Numbered from the stretch's first letter, positions 38,243-48,686 are shown. The stretch is DNA of 64,000 nt from Myxococcus sp. (GCA_014879945.1 JACSRE010000381.1:17122-81121), one strand, 5' to 3'. Made by a program: numbers and translations. Notes: generated from the letters alone by a model not told the origin.

Positions 38243-39201
38243 TGGCGACCTGGCGGGCGCGCTCCGAGTACCTGGTGGCCGGCGCGGCGCTGGCGGTCAT
38301 CGCCGTGATGGTGAGCTGGTGGGCGGTGCTCGCGCGCAGGCTCGCCGGCGACGTGCTGCGCCTCGAGAACCAGCTGCACCTGCTGCGCACCGGAGAACAC
38401 CTCGAGCTGGGCGAGCGCGGCGCCCGCCTCAACTTCATGGTGCTGGGCGAGTTCAGCGCGATGGCCATCTGCCTGGTGGTGGCGGTGGGGGTGCTGCTCA
38501 CCATCGCGCGGCAGCGCACGCTGGCGCAGCTGCGCATGGAGCGCCTGCTCCAGTTCACCTCGCACGAGCTCAAGACGCCCATCGCCGGGGTGCGCGCGCT
38601 GCTGCAGACGCTGGAGCTCGGCGCGGTGCCGCGCGACCGCGAGAAGGAGTTCTTGAAGCGGGGCCTGCAGGAGCTCGACCGCCTCGAGCACCTCGCCGAG
38701 ACCATCCTCATGTGGCAGCGCTCGGTGGCGGCGGTCGGCCCGCTCGCGGCGGCGCCGGTCGACGCGCGCGCGCTGGTGGAGCAGGTGCTGGAGCACCGCG
38801 TGCGCACCGGGGTCGCCGAGCAGGTCGAGGTGGCCTCGCTCGCCCCCGCCACGGTGCTGGCCGACGGCGACGCGTTTCGCGTCATCCTCGAGAACCTGCT
38901 CGACAACGCGCGCAAGTACGGCGCGGGCGCGACGGAGCTGAAGGCCGAGCTGCGCGAGGGGGCGTGGCAGCTCTCGGTGCGCGACCATGGCCAGGGCTTT
39001 CGCGCCGAAGACGCCTCGCGGCTTTTCGACCCCTTCAAGCGCCAGAAGCACCAGGGAGTGATTCACGGGAGCGGGCTGGGCCTGTACATCTCGCGGCAGC
39101 TGGCGCTGAAGATGCACGGCGAGCTGACGGCGCACAGCGAGGGGCCGGGGCGCGGGGCGGTCTTCACCGTCTCGCTGCCGCTGCAGGAGAGCCAGCCATG
39201 A
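38242..39201 (+). CDS. Sensor histidine kinase embedded in the hem cluster
   Basis: Two N-terminal TM; FTSHELKTPIAGVRALLQTL H-box; NLLDNARKYG N-box; GSGLGLYISRQLA G-box. Confidence 0.95.
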   Translation: MATWRARSEYLVAGAALAVIAVMVSWWAVLARRLAGDVLRLENQLHLLRTGEHLELGERGARLNFMVLGEFSAMAICLVVAVGVLLTIARQRTLAQLRMERLLQFTSHELKTPIAGVRALLQTLELGAVPRDREKEFLKRGLQELDRLEHLAETILMWQRSVAAVGPLAAAPVDARALVEQVLEHRVRTGVAEQVEVASLAPATVLADGDAFRVILENLLDNARKYGAGATELKAELREGAWQLSVRDHGQGFRAEDASRLFDPFKRQKHQGVIHGSGLGLYISRQLALKMHGELTAHSEGPGRGAVFTVSLPLQESQP

Positions 39202-39881
39202 CGGAGCGGGTGTTGGTCATCGAAGACGACGCGCTGGTGCGCGATCTGGTGACGCTGAACGTGTCGCACGCGGGGTTCGAGGTGGTCGAGGCGGTGGACT
39301 TCGCCGAGGGCCAGCGGCAGCTGCTGGACGGCGCCTGGGACCTGGCGCTCGTCGACGTGATGCTCCCCGGCGGCGACGGCTTCACCCTCACGCGCACCGC
39401 CCGTGAGAAGGGCGTTCGCAAGCCCATCATCCTCCTGACGGCCCGGGGTGACGTCGCGTCGAAGGTGCGCGGCTTCGACTGCGGCGCCGACGACTACCTC
39501 GCCAAGCCCTTCGACGTGCAGGAGCTGATCGCGCGCGTCCGCGCCGCGCTGAGGCGGGCGAGCCCCGGCCCGATGCGGGAGACGCGGCTGACCGTGGGGG
39601 TGGGCTGGGTGCGCTTCGATACCGGCCAGGCGCAGACCAGCGAGGGGCTCATCTCGTTGTCCGACAAGGAGCTGCGCCTGATGCAGCTGTTCGCGAACCG
39701 CCCCGACGAGGCGCTGTCACGGGCCGACATCCTCGAAGAGGTGTGGGGCATGGACGCGTTCCCGACCGACCGCACCGTCGACAACTTCATCATGCGGCTG
39801 CGGCGGCTGTTCGAGGCCAACCCCGAAGAGCCGCGGCACCTGGTGACGCTGCGGGGCCGCGGGTACCTCTTCAAGCCATGA
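39198..39881 (+). CDS. OmpR/PhoB-family response regulator embedded in the hem cluster
   Basis: VLVIEDDALVRDL; LVDVMLPGGDGF; DDYLAKPFD; winged-helix SRADILEEVWGMDAFPTDRTVDNFIMRLR...[13 protein letters not shown]. Confidence 0.96.
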   Translation: MTERVLVIEDDALVRDLVTLNVSHAGFEVVEAVDFAEGQRQLLDGAWDLALVDVMLPGGDGFTLTRTAREKGVRKPIILLTARGDVASKVRGFDCGADDYLAKPFDVQELIARVRAALRRASPGPMRETRLTVGVGWVRFDTGQAQTSEGLISLSDKELRLMQLFANRPDEALSRADILEEVWGMDAFPTDRTVDNFIMRLRRLFEANPEEPRHLVTLRGRGYLFKP

Positions 39882-40918
39882 ACGCGCTCACCACGACTCC
39901 GAAGAAGCGGCGCGCGGTGGTGCTGGTGAACCTGGGCACGCCGTCGGCGCCGACGCCCGGGGCCGTGCGGGCCTACCTCCGCGAGTTCCTCTCGGACCCG
40001 CGGGTCGTCGACCTTCACCCCGTGGCGCGCTGGGTGTTGCTCAACCTCGTCATCTTGCCGAGGCGGCCCGGCAGGGTCGCGCCGCTGTACCAGTCGATCT
40101 GGATGGAGGACGGCTCGCCGCTGCTGGTTCACGGGCGGGCGCTCGAGCGCCAGGTGCAGGCGTTGCTCCCCGACGCCGAGGTGGTGCTGGCGATGCGCTA
40201 TGGCGCGCCGTCGCTCACCGAGGCGCTGGAGCGCATCGACGGCCTGCGCCTGCGCGACGTCACGGTGGTGCCGCTGTTCCCCCACGAGGCGAGCGCGACG
40301 ACGGGCTCGGTGCGCGAGGCGGTGTACACCCACTACCGGGGCCACCCCCGCGTGCCCTCGGTGCGCGTGGTGCCGCCGTTCTTCGATGACGCGGGCTACC
40401 TCGAGGCGCTGGCCGAGAACGTGCGCGGGCAGCTCCCCGGCGACGTGCAGCACGTGCTGTTCAGCTACCACGGGCTACCGGAGCGCCAGGTGCGCCGGGA
40501 GGACGGCACCGGGCAGTGCCTGGCCGCCACCTCCTGCTGCGCGGCGCTCACCGAGAAGAACGCCCACTGCTACCGGGCGCAGTGCTTCGCCACCACCCGG
40601 GCGATCGCCGCGAAGCTGGGCCTGGGCGACGTCAGCACCTCGTTCCAGTCGAGGCTGGGCCGCGACCCGTGGATTGGGCCTGCCACCGACGCCGCGCTCG
40701 AGGCCCTCGTCGAGCGGGGCGTCACGCGCGTGGCGGTGGTGACGCCGGGCTTCGTGGCCGACTGCCTCGAGACGCTCGAGGAGCTCGGCAAGGCGGCCGT
40801 CGAGCGCTTCCACCAGCGCGGCGGCCAGCTCACCGTCGTTCGCTGTCTCAACGACGACCCGACGTTCGCGCGCGTCATCGCCCGCCTCACCGACGCGGGG
40901 GCGCGGCGCCATGCGTGA
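39878..40918 (+). CDS. hemH: Ferrochelatase
   Basis: [60 protein letters not shown]. Confidence 0.97.
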   Translation: MNALTTTPKKRRAVVLVNLGTPSAPTPGAVRAYLREFLSDPRVVDLHPVARWVLLNLVILPRRPGRVAPLYQSIWMEDGSPLLVHGRALERQVQALLPDAEVVLAMRYGAPSLTEALERIDGLRLRDVTVVPLFPHEASATTGSVREAVYTHYRGHPRVPSVRVVPPFFDDAGYLEALAENVRGQLPGDVQHVLFSYHGLPERQVRREDGTGQCLAATSCCAALTEKNAHCYRAQCFATTRAIAAKLGLGDVSTSFQSRLGRDPWIGPATDAALEALVERGVTRVAVVTPGFVADCLETLEELGKAAVERFHQRGGQLTVVRCLNDDPTFARVIARLTDAGARRHA

Positions 40919-41804
40919 GGCCTTCGCGGGGCTGCAAGAGGAGCTGCTGCGCGGGCTCTCGGCGCTCGATGGGAAGTCCTTCGTCCGCGACGCATGGGTG
41001 AAGCCGCCGGGCGGCGCCCTCGAGGGGGGCGGCGTGACGTGCGTGCTGGAGGGCGGCGGGGTGTTCGAGCGCGGCGGCGTGGCCTTGTCCGACGTGAAGG
41101 GGGCGGCGCTCCCGCCGGCGGCCACCCAGCGCAACCCGCACCTGTCGGGGCGCTCCTACCGCGCGATGGGCGTCTCGCTGGTGGTGCACCCCACCAACCC
41201 CAACGTGCCGACGGCGCACCTCAACGTGCGCAGCTTTCGCACCGACGACGGCGCGGCGTGGTGGTTCGGCGGCGGCTTCGACCTCACGCCCTACTTCTAC
41301 GAGCCCGACGACGAGGCGCATTGGCGGCGGGTGTCGCGGCAGCTCTGCGCGAGCGACGCGATGTACGAGCGGCTCTCGGCCGACTGCGACGCCTACTTCA
41401 CGCTCAAGCACCGCAACGAGCGCCGCGGGCTGGGCGGGCTCTTCTTCGACGACCTCAACGAAGCGCACCCGTTCGGCGGCGGCTTCGAGCACTGCTTCGC
41501 CTTCACGCTGTCGGTGGGCCGCGCGTTCCTCGAGGCCTACGCCCCCATCGTCGAGCGGCGGCGCGCGCAGCCGTACACCGAGGCCGACCGCGCCTGGCAG
41601 GCGTACCGGCGGGGGCGCTACGTCGAGTTCAACCTGGTGTGGGACCGCGGCACGCTGTTCGGCCTCCAGTCGGGCGGGCGCACGGAGTCGATTCTGATGT
41701 CGATGCCGCCGCACGCGAGCTGGCAGTACGGCCCGCCCGTCACCGACGCGCGGCAGCGACGGCTCGTCGAGCGCCTGACGGTCAGCCCCACAGCAGGGGC
41801 TTGA
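40911..41804 (+). CDS. hemF: Oxygen-dependent coproporphyrinogen III oxidase
   Basis: [57 protein letters not shown]. Confidence 0.98.
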   Translation: MREAFAGLQEELLRGLSALDGKSFVRDAWVKPPGGALEGGGVTCVLEGGGVFERGGVALSDVKGAALPPAATQRNPHLSGRSYRAMGVSLVVHPTNPNVPTAHLNVRSFRTDDGAAWWFGGGFDLTPYFYEPDDEAHWRRVSRQLCASDAMYERLSADCDAYFTLKHRNERRGLGGLFFDDLNEAHPFGGGFEHCFAFTLSVGRAFLEAYAPIVERRRAQPYTEADRAWQAYRRGRYVEFNLVWDRGTLFGLQSGGRTESILMSMPPHASWQYGPPVTDARQRRLVERLTVSPTAGA

Positions 41805-42222
41805 AGACGACCATCCCGACGATGACGATCATGAGCAGCGTCGGCAGCTCGTTCATCACGCGGAAGAAGCGGTGGTTCCACGTCGCGGGCGCGGTGAGGA
41901 GCCGCTTGCGGGCGATGACGGCGAAGACGTGCGTGGCGATGAGGGCCGTCACCATCAGCAGCTTCAGCTGCAGCCACCCCTGCGAGAGCCAGCCCGGCAT
42001 CAGCGCCACCATCCACAGCCCGGTGCCGGTGGCCACGAGGCCGGCGGGCGTGGTGATGGCGTTGAGGAGCCGGCGCTCCATGACCTCGAAGCGGTCGCGC
42101 ACCACCTGCTCGGTCTCCATCGCGTGGTAGACGTAGAGCCGGAAGATGTAGAGCAGGCCCGCCATCCAGCTGATGACCGCGATGACGTGGAGCGTCTTGA
42201 GCCACAGGAACATGCGCGGCAT
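41782..42222 (-). CDS. hemJ: Protoporphyrinogen oxidase HemJ-like membrane protein
   Basis: [57 protein letters not shown]. Confidence 0.93.
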   Translation of the reverse strand: MPRMFLWLKTLHVIAVISWMAGLLYIFRLYVYHAMETEQVVRDRFEVMERRLLNAITTPAGLVATGTGLWMVALMPGWLSQGWLQLKLLMVTALIATHVFAVIARKRLLTAPATWNHRFFRVMNELPTLLMIVIVGMVVFKPLLWG

Positions 42223-42319
42223 TTCACAGTGGCCGGGGGCGCGCGTGTCACGGCCCTGTCATGTGGTGCAGGCGGAAACCGGCGCCGCGCCGGCACGCGG
42301 TGTGCTTCGGGGAGGCCTC

Positions 42320-43135
42320 ATGACTCACGCTGGGTGGTGCCTCGGCCTCGCGGTGTGTTCAGCGGCCCTCAGCGCGGGCGCCGAGGTGGCGCTCGGGGCG
42401 GTGCAGCCGGGCGTGGAGTACGGGGTGGTGCCGCTGGTGGCCAGGCCCGGGGCCGGCGACGGGAAGCTGCACGTGGTGCGCGTCGACCCTGCGCTGGCGA
42501 CGCTGACGCTTGGCCTGGCGAGCGAAGCCGGCGCGATGCGCACCGCCGCGCAGTGGAGCGCCCAGCTCGGCCTCAGCGTCGTCATCAACGCGGGCATGTT
42601 CGAGACCGACTACCGCTCCAACGTCGGCCGCCTGGTGCACCGCCAGCACGTCAACCAGCGCGTCTGGAAGCGGTCGTACCAGTCGGTGCTGGTGATGGAC
42701 CCGGACGTCGAAGGCGTGCCCAGGGCCACCCTGCTCGACCGCGACGCGCCCGGCTTCGACGAGGCGATCAAGCCCTACCGCACGGTGGTGCAGAACCTGC
42801 GGCTCATCAAGGCGCCCGGCGAGAGCGTGTGGAAGCCGAACGGGCGCAAGTGGAGCGAGGCCTTCGTGGCGCTCGACGATCGAGGACGGCTGCTGTTCTG
42901 CTTCACCCGCACGCCCTTCGAGATGGCCGACCTGATGGCGCGGGTGCTGGCGTCGGGCCTGGGCGTGGTGCGCGCGATGCACGTCGAGGGCGGGCCCGAG
43001 GCGAGCCTGACGGTGCGCGGGAAGGGCCTGACGCTCGACCTGGCCGGGAGCTACGAGACCGGGTTCTTCGCGCGCGATGACAACCCCCGGCAGTGGGAGG
43101 TGCCCAACGTCATCGGCGTACGCGCGGTGAAGTGA
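42320..43135 (+). CDS. Phosphodiester glycosidase-family (NAGPA/DUF2233) secreted protein
   Basis: VVINAGMFETDYRSNVGRL; MHVEGGPEASLTV; signal peptide. Confidence 0.85.
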   Translation: MTHAGWCLGLAVCSAALSAGAEVALGAVQPGVEYGVVPLVARPGAGDGKLHVVRVDPALATLTLGLASEAGAMRTAAQWSAQLGLSVVINAGMFETDYRSNVGRLVHRQHVNQRVWKRSYQSVLVMDPDVEGVPRATLLDRDAPGFDEAIKPYRTVVQNLRLIKAPGESVWKPNGRKWSEAFVALDDRGRLLFCFTRTPFEMADLMARVLASGLGVVRAMHVEGGPEASLTVRGKGLTLDLAGSYETGFFARDDNPRQWEVPNVIGVRAVK

Positions 43136-43198
43136 GGCGCGGCGCCAAGGCCGACGTCGCAGTCGACTCGACGCGGCGACACGACTACGCCCCCACCT

Positions 43199-44191
43199 GT
43201 GCGAGCGACGGCCGGCCGGGTCCTTGGCGTCAGCGGCGTGGGAGCGCTGCTGGCGGCCCTGTGCGCGCTCGTCGCCCTGGCCTTCGGAGAGCAGGCGCTC
43301 GACCTCGGCGAGGCCTTCACCGCCGGCACCACCGCGCACACCATTCTGCTCTCGCTGCGCCTGCCGCGCGTGGTGCTCGCGGCGATGGTGGGCGCGGCGC
43401 TGGCGGCGTCGGGCTCGATGCTCCAGGCGCTGCTGCGCAACCCGCTGGCTGACCCGTTCGTCCTGGGCGTCTCGGGCGGCGCGGCGCTCGGCGCCACCAT
43501 CGCCATCGCGCTGGGCGTGTCGACCGCGGGGCTGGCGGGCCTGTCGGGGGCCTCGGTGTTCGCGCTCGTCGGCGCCGTGGCGTCCACCGGGTTGGTGCTG
43601 ACGGTCGGTCGCGCGAGCCGAGGCGAGAGCGCCACCGGCACCCTGCTGGCCGGCGTCATCTTCAACGCCTTCGCGCTCGCGGCCATCATCTTCATCAAGG
43701 CCCTCGTCGCGCCCGACAAGCTGGGCGAGGTGTTGTTCTGGCTGGCGGGCGCGCTGGGCCACGAGTCGTGGAGCGCCCTCGCCTTCTCGGGCACCGTCAT
43801 CACCCTCTCGGTGCTCGCGATGTGGGCGCTGGCGCCGCGCATCAACCTGCTCATGCTCGGTGACGACGACGCGCAGTCGCTCGGCGTCGACGTGCGGCGC
43901 ACCCGCCTGGCGCTGCTCCTGCTCGCGTCGGCCGCCGTCTCGGCGGCGGTCGCGCTCTCGGGGTTGGTGGGCTTCGTGGGGCTGCTGGTGCCGCACCTGG
44001 CGCGCCTGGGGCTCGGCGCCGATCAACGGCTCACCTTGCCCGCCAGCGCGCTGCTGGGTGCGTCGTTCTTGATGCTGGCCGACCTCGCGGCCCGCCTGAT
44101 GTTCCGCGTCTTCCACACCGAGCCGCCCGTCGGCGTCATCACCGCGCTGCTGGGCGGCCCGCTGTTTCTGCTGCTGATGGTGCGGCGCTAG
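43199..44191 (+). CDS. FecCD/BtuC-family iron-siderophore/cobalamin ABC permease
   Basis: LRLPRVVLAAMVGAALAASGSMLQALLRNPLADPFVLGVSGGAALGA; VSGLVGFVGLLVPHLARL. Confidence 0.93.
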   Translation: MRATAGRVLGVSGVGALLAALCALVALAFGEQALDLGEAFTAGTTAHTILLSLRLPRVVLAAMVGAALAASGSMLQALLRNPLADPFVLGVSGGAALGATIAIALGVSTAGLAGLSGASVFALVGAVASTGLVLTVGRASRGESATGTLLAGVIFNAFALAAIIFIKALVAPDKLGEVLFWLAGALGHESWSALAFSGTVITLSVLAMWALAPRINLLMLGDDDAQSLGVDVRRTRLALLLLASAAVSAAVALSGLVGFVGLLVPHLARLGLGADQRLTLPASALLGASFLMLADLAARLMFRVFHTEPPVGVITALLGGPLFLLLMVRR

Positions 44192-44595
44192 GCCGGCTTC
44201 TCGGCCGCCGTCTCAGCCGGCTTCTCGCCCTTCTTCTGGGCGGCGATCTCGGCCTTGATCTTCTCCATGTCGAGCCCGCGCACCTGCTCGATGACGCCCT
44301 CGAGCGCCGCGGCCGGGAGGGCGCCCGAGTTGCGCCCCAGCATCACGCCGTCGCGAAACACCGCGAGGGTGGGGATGGCCTGAATCTCGAAGGCCGCCGC
44401 CAGGCCCTGCTGCGCCTCGGTGTCGACCTTCGCGAAGGTGACGTCTTCGTGCTTCTTCGCGGCGGCCTCGAACACCGGCGCGAAGGCGCGACAGGGGCCG
44501 CACCACTCGGCCCAGAAGTCGATGATGAGAATGCCGCCCTTCTCGAGCGTCTTCTCGAAGTTCTGCTCCGTCAGCTCCAGCGTCCCAGCGGCCAT
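44188..44595 (-). CDS. trxA: Thioredoxin
   Basis: IIDFWAEWCGPCRAFAPVFE; KVDTEAQQGLAAAFEIQAIPTLAVFRDG. Confidence 0.96.
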   Translation of the reverse strand: MAAGTLELTEQNFEKTLEKGGILIIDFWAEWCGPCRAFAPVFEAAAKKHEDVTFAKVDTEAQQGLAAAFEIQAIPTLAVFRDGVMLGRNSGALPAAALEGVIEQVRGLDMEKIKAEIAAQKKGEKPAETAAEKPA

Positions 44596-44730
44596 GTGGT
44601 TGTCCTCTCCTCAGGTTGAGTAGTCGGTGCGGCGGGCACTTGCCCGCCAAAAAGGAGACGTGGGGTGAGAGTGCCAGAGTCCCACCGAGGATTCTCGCCG
44701 TGACCCGGGCCGGCTGGTGGGCTCTGATGA

Positions 44731-44747
44731 CCCCTTCCTCAAAGGGG
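44731..44747 (+). promoter_or_regulatory. Potential SD-sequestering hairpin ahead of 44756 CDS
   Basis: CCCCTT CCTCA AAGGGG immediately upstream of ATG; 3' arm contains the purine-rich SD. Confidence 0.4.
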
Positions 44748-44755
44748 GGGTCCAC

Positions 44756-45211
44756 ATGGCGGCTGTCGAGTTTCCGATGCACAAGAAGGCGAAGACCGCG
44801 CTCAACATCACGGGCGGGCTGCTCATCATCCTCTGCGTCACGGTGCCCTTCGCGCTGTGGGTGTTCTACCGGGTGTCGAAGGCGAAGGTGACGGTGACGC
44901 CCGAGGGCCTCGAGGCCGCTGGGTTGACGACCGACACCGTGCGCTTCGACGACGTCGCGCGCTTCGGCATCCTGCGCATCCCCATGGTGGCGCGGGGCAT
45001 CGGCGGTGTGCTGGCCAACATGAAGCTCGACAACATGGGAGAGGGCGTGAACTTCGTCTTCCGGCTCAAGAACGGAAAAGACGTGAAGTTCGTCGTCAAC
45101 CAGTACGAGCGCCACCAGGAGCTGATCGAGCTGGTCACGAAGTCGCTCCCGGTGCCGCGCGAAGACATCAAGATGGGCCTCTTGTCGTGGAAGTGGCCCG
45201 AGAAGGCCTGA
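44756..45211 (+). CDS. Hypothetical single-TM protein with PH-like C-terminal domain
   Basis: One TM then AKVTVTPEGLEAAGLTTDTVRFDDVARFGILRIPM...LKNGKDVKFVVNQYERHQELIELV. Confidence 0.7.
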   Translation: MAAVEFPMHKKAKTALNITGGLLIILCVTVPFALWVFYRVSKAKVTVTPEGLEAAGLTTDTVRFDDVARFGILRIPMVARGIGGVLANMKLDNMGEGVNFVFRLKNGKDVKFVVNQYERHQELIELVTKSLPVPREDIKMGLLSWKWPEKA

Positions 45212-45214
45212 CCG

Positions 45215-46633
45215 CTACCGAACGGGCTTCTTGCCAATCGGCGCGGGCTTCTTGAGCACCTTCGCCGGCTTGCGCTTGACCGCCACCGGCGCCTTGACCG
45301 CGACCTCGGCGCCCAGCGGCTTCATCGTCGCGCAGCTCCACGTCAGCTCGGCGGTCTGCCCCTCGGCGATGTCCACCTCGAGCTCCTTCGAGGCCCGCGG
45401 GCCCTGCTTGCCCGAGGCGGGGCAGCGGAACTGCACCAGGTGGCGGCCGACCGACAGCGAGAGCGGCTCCGCCGGCACCCCGCGGTCTTCACCGTCGAGC
45501 GTGAGCGAAGAGACGCCCACGGTGCGCACGGCCAGGAGGCCAGTCGACACGGCGGTGACGTCAAGCTCGAGCGTCCCCGCGTCCACCACCGCGGCGACCT
45601 CGGCAACCAACAGCCCCGCGTCGACCGCGGTCGGCGCGGCGACGGGCCTCGGGTCGCTCCCGCCGAAGAGCCACAGGCCGAGCACGCCCAGCACCACCGC
45701 CGCGGCCGCGACGCCTCCGCCCAGGACGAGCCGGGTGGGCCCGCCCTTGCGCAGCTGCGCGAGCAGCCGCGTGGCCTCGCCCGCCGTGGGCGGCCGCTGC
45801 GCCGGGTTCTGGTGCGTCAGCCGCTCGATGAAGTTCGCCAGGTACAGCGGCGCCGCGCCCGGCAGCGGCTGCTCTCCCGGCACGCCCCCCGAGAGCGCCT
45901 CGTGGAGCACCACCCCGAGCGCGTAGAGGTCGCTGCGGTCGTCGGCCTTTCCCCAGCGCTGCTCGGGCGCCATGTAGCGAAGGCTGCCCAGCAGCGCGGC
46001 CGACTCGGTGAGCGTGGTGGCGCCCGAGACCTGCGCGATGCCGAAGTCGCACAGCCGCGGGCCCTCGGGCCCCAGGAGGATGTTCGAGGGCTTCACGTCT
46101 CGATGCACCACGCCCGCCTCGTGCACCGCCGCGAGCGCCTCGAGCACCGCCACCGCCAGCGCGTCGACCTCGCCCGCCGGCAGCGTGCCCTTGTCGAGCC
46201 GGTGCCGCAGGTCGAGGCCCTTCACCAGCTCCATCGTGTACCAACAGAAGCCCTTGTCCTCGCCGTCCTCGAAGAGCTGCACCACGCGGGGGTGCTTCAC
46301 CTGGGCGAGCGCGCGCGCCTCGCGGCGAAAGCGCTCTCGGAGCGCCGGCTCGGCCGCCAGCATCGGAGAGAGCACCTTCATCGCCACCGGCGCGCCCACC
46401 GGAGACTCGGCCTCGTAGACCGTGCCCATGCCGCCGCTGCCCAGGCGCTGCACCAGCAGGTGGCCGCTCACCGTCTCGCCCTTGAGGTCGACCTCGGGCC
46501 AGAGCCTCGCTTGACCTGGCGCGGTCTCGACGCCGGTGAGGTCGACGCTCACCGCGCACTGGGTGCACGTCACCAGCCCGACGGTCTGCTCACGCGGCAG
46601 CGGGGTGCGGCAGGACGGGCAGAGGAAGTTCAT
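45215..46633 (-). CDS. Ser/Thr protein kinase with N-terminal zinc ribbon, TM and PEGA-like C-terminus
   Basis: [58 protein letters not shown]. Confidence 0.95.
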   Translation of the reverse strand: MNFLCPSCRTPLPREQTVGLVTCTQCAVSVDLTGVETAPGQARLWPEVDLKGETVSGHLLVQRLGSGGMGTVYEAESPVGAPVAMKVLSPMLAAEPALRERFRREARALAQVKHPRVVQLFEDGEDKGFCWYTMELVKGLDLRHRLDKGTLPAGEVDALAVAVLEALAAVHEAGVVHRDVKPSNILLGPEGPRLCDFGIAQVSGATTLTESAALLGSLRYMAPEQRWGKADDRSDLYALGVVLHEALSGGVPGEQPLPGAAPLYLANFIERLTHQNPAQRPPTAGEATRLLAQLRKGGPTRLVLGGGVAAAAVVLGVLGLWLFGGSDPRPVAAPTAVDAGLLVAEVAAVVDAGTLELDVTAVSTGLLAVRTVGVSSLTLDGEDRGVPAEPLSLSVGRHLVQFRCPASGKQGPRASKELEVDIAEGQTAELTWSCATMKPLGAEVAVKAPVAVKRKPAKVLKKPAPIGKKPVR

Positions 46634-48444
46634 TCGGCCAACCAGTCGATCTGCAGGTCGGCCAGCTTTCGGTCGAGCGTCGGCCTCGAGATGCCGAGGG
46701 ACTCGGCTGCTTGCGCCTTCACGCCGCGGCACCGCTTCATCGCGAGCAGAATCTGCTCCCGCTCGAGCGCGGCCACCAGTTCGGCGAGCGTGTGGTGGGC
46801 GGCCGACGGTGCAGCGCGTCGCGGGGCGGTCACCTCGGGCGGCAGGTCGGCGGGCGTGATGGGGCCGTCGTCCTCCTTCAACACCAGGGCGCGCTCGAGG
46901 GCGTTGGAGAGCTGCCGCGCGTTGCCGGGCCAGCGGTACGACCCCAGGGCCGCGCGCGCAGCGTCCGAGAGCAGCGGGGGCGGCCGGCCGAGCGCGTTCG
47001 CGTGGCGGGTGAGGAACAGCTTCGCCAGCGGCAGCACGTCGTCGGGCCGGGCCCGCAGCGGCTCGAGCGTCAGCCGCACCACGTTCAAGCGGTAGAAGAG
47101 GTCTTCACGAAACTCGCCCGCCTCGACCGCCGCCTCGAGCGCGCGGTTGGTGGCCGCGACGACGCGCACGTCGACGCTGGTGACGGCCTTGCCGCCCAGC
47201 CGCGTGACGAGCTTCTCCTCCAGCGCCCGCAGCAACTTCACCTGCAGCTCGAGGGGCAGCTCACCCACCTCGTCGAGGAAGAGCGTGCCGCCGTCGGCGC
47301 GCTCGAAGACGCCGGCGTGCGCGGTCGAGGCCCCGGTGAAGGCGCCCTTCTCGTGCCCGAACAGCTCGCTCTCGGCCAGCTCGCGGGGAATGGCGCCGCA
47401 GTTCACCGCCACGAAGGGGCCGCGCGCGCGCCGGCTGGCCTCGTGAACGAGCCGCGCCAGCGCCTCTTTCCCGCTGCCCGACTCGCCGGTGAGGAGCACC
47501 GTCGCGGTGGAGGCCGCCGCGCGCCGCGCCTGGGCGACGACCTGCTGCATCGCGGCGCTCTCGGCGACGATGACGTTGGAGGACGACACGCCCTCGGGGC
47601 GCTCCACCACCAGGCGCAGCGACGCCGCCGCCGCGCTCGCCAACACCTGCGCGAGGGCCAGGGCGCTCGACTCGAAGGCGGCGCTTCGCACCCCACACAC
47701 CAGGCCCACCGGCCCGTTCGGCCCCGGCACCGGCGCGCACACCACGAAGGCCCGCTGGCGCACCACCGTCGTCGTCTGCGCGTCGTGCCGCGCGCGCAGC
47801 TGCTGCTCCTCGACCGACAAGGCCCGCTGCTGGGCCAGGCACGCGTCGGCCAACGAGGCGTTGAGCGACACCGAGGCCCCGAGGGGGAACGCCGCCTTCG
47901 GGCGCACCGCGCCTTCGGGCGTACGCGCGCAGACCACCACCTCGTCACACCCCAGCCCAACCGCGAACGCCTTCGCCAGCGCCTTCGCCGCGTCGTCACC
48001 GGTGCGCGCGAGCGCCGCCTCGAGCACCAGCCTGCCCGCCTGCTCCAGGGTGTCGGCGGTCGCGGTGGCGGCCGAGGTCATCAGGCCCAGCGGGGCGCGC
48101 GAGAGCACCAGCGTCGACTCGCCGTCGAGCGCCCGCAGCGCCTCGACGTCGGGCGCGACGAGCACCAGGGTCTCGCCGATGCCCACCTCGTCGTTGGCGT
48201 GGAGCTCGACCCGCTCGGTCAGCCGAGCGCCGTTGACCCAGGTGCCGTTGCGGCTGCCGAGGTCTCGCAGGAAGAGCGCGGCCCCTTCCGGCTCGAAGAC
48301 GCAGTGCTCGCGCGAGACCTTCTCGTCGATGAGGTGCACGTCGCAGTGGCTGCTCCGGCCCACGACGAGCCGGCGCGCGACCTCGAGCGTGACGCCGCGG
48401 CGGGGGCCGAACGCGAACGCGAGCCGCTGAAGGGGAGCCACCAC
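46630..48444 (-). CDS. Sigma54-dependent activator with FHA and GAF-like domains
   Basis: [22 protein letters not shown]...[11 protein letters not shown] (FHA); [28 protein letters not shown] (AAA, GAFTGA); Fis-type HTH C-terminus. Confidence 0.97.
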   Translation of the reverse strand: MVAPLQRLAFAFGPRRGVTLEVARRLVVGRSSHCDVHLIDEKVSREHCVFEPEGAALFLRDLGSRNGTWVNGARLTERVELHANDEVGIGETLVLVAPDVEALRALDGESTLVLSRAPLGLMTSAATATADTLEQAGRLVLEAALARTGDDAAKALAKAFAVGLGCDEVVVCARTPEGAVRPKAAFPLGASVSLNASLADACLAQQRALSVEEQQLRARHDAQTTTVVRQRAFVVCAPVPGPNGPVGLVCGVRSAAFESSALALAQVLASAAAASLRLVVERPEGVSSSNVIVAESAAMQQVVAQARRAAASTATVLLTGESGSGKEALARLVHEASRRARGPFVAVNCGAIPRELAESELFGHEKGAFTGASTAHAGVFERADGGTLFLDEVGELPLELQVKLLRALEEKLVTRLGGKAVTSVDVRVVAATNRALEAAVEAGEFREDLFYRLNVVRLTLEPLRARPDDVLPLAKLFLTRHANALGRPPPLLSDAARAALGSYRWPGNARQLSNALERALVLKEDDGPITPADLPPEVTAPRRAAPSAAHHTLAELVAALEREQILLAMKRCRGVKAQAAESLGISRPTLDRKLADLQIDWLAE

Positions 48445-48590
48445 GGCGAGGATGATCGTCTACTGGGCGCCGCGCCGCCAATGTTCCCCGCGCTCGAAGG
48501 CTCGCCGCCCAGGGGGGCTTTGCTTACCGCCCGCTGCGTCGAACGGCGCCAGGGGCCCCGGGGCTCCAGCGTTCGCGGCGGTCACGTCGT

Positions 48591-48686
48591 TGGGCCGCCC
48601 CGGTGCGCGGAGTCTCTGAGCCCCCCAACCGCCTCGCGCCGCGAACAGCCAGGCGTCACGTCGCGTGACGGTCTGTCACGTCGCGT
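48591..48686. repeat. Three direct GTCACGTCG repeats in a divergent intergenic region
   Basis: GTCACGTCG at 48591; GTCACGTCGCGT at 48655 and 48675; offsets 64 and 20 bp (near-integral helical turns). Confidence 0.55.
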
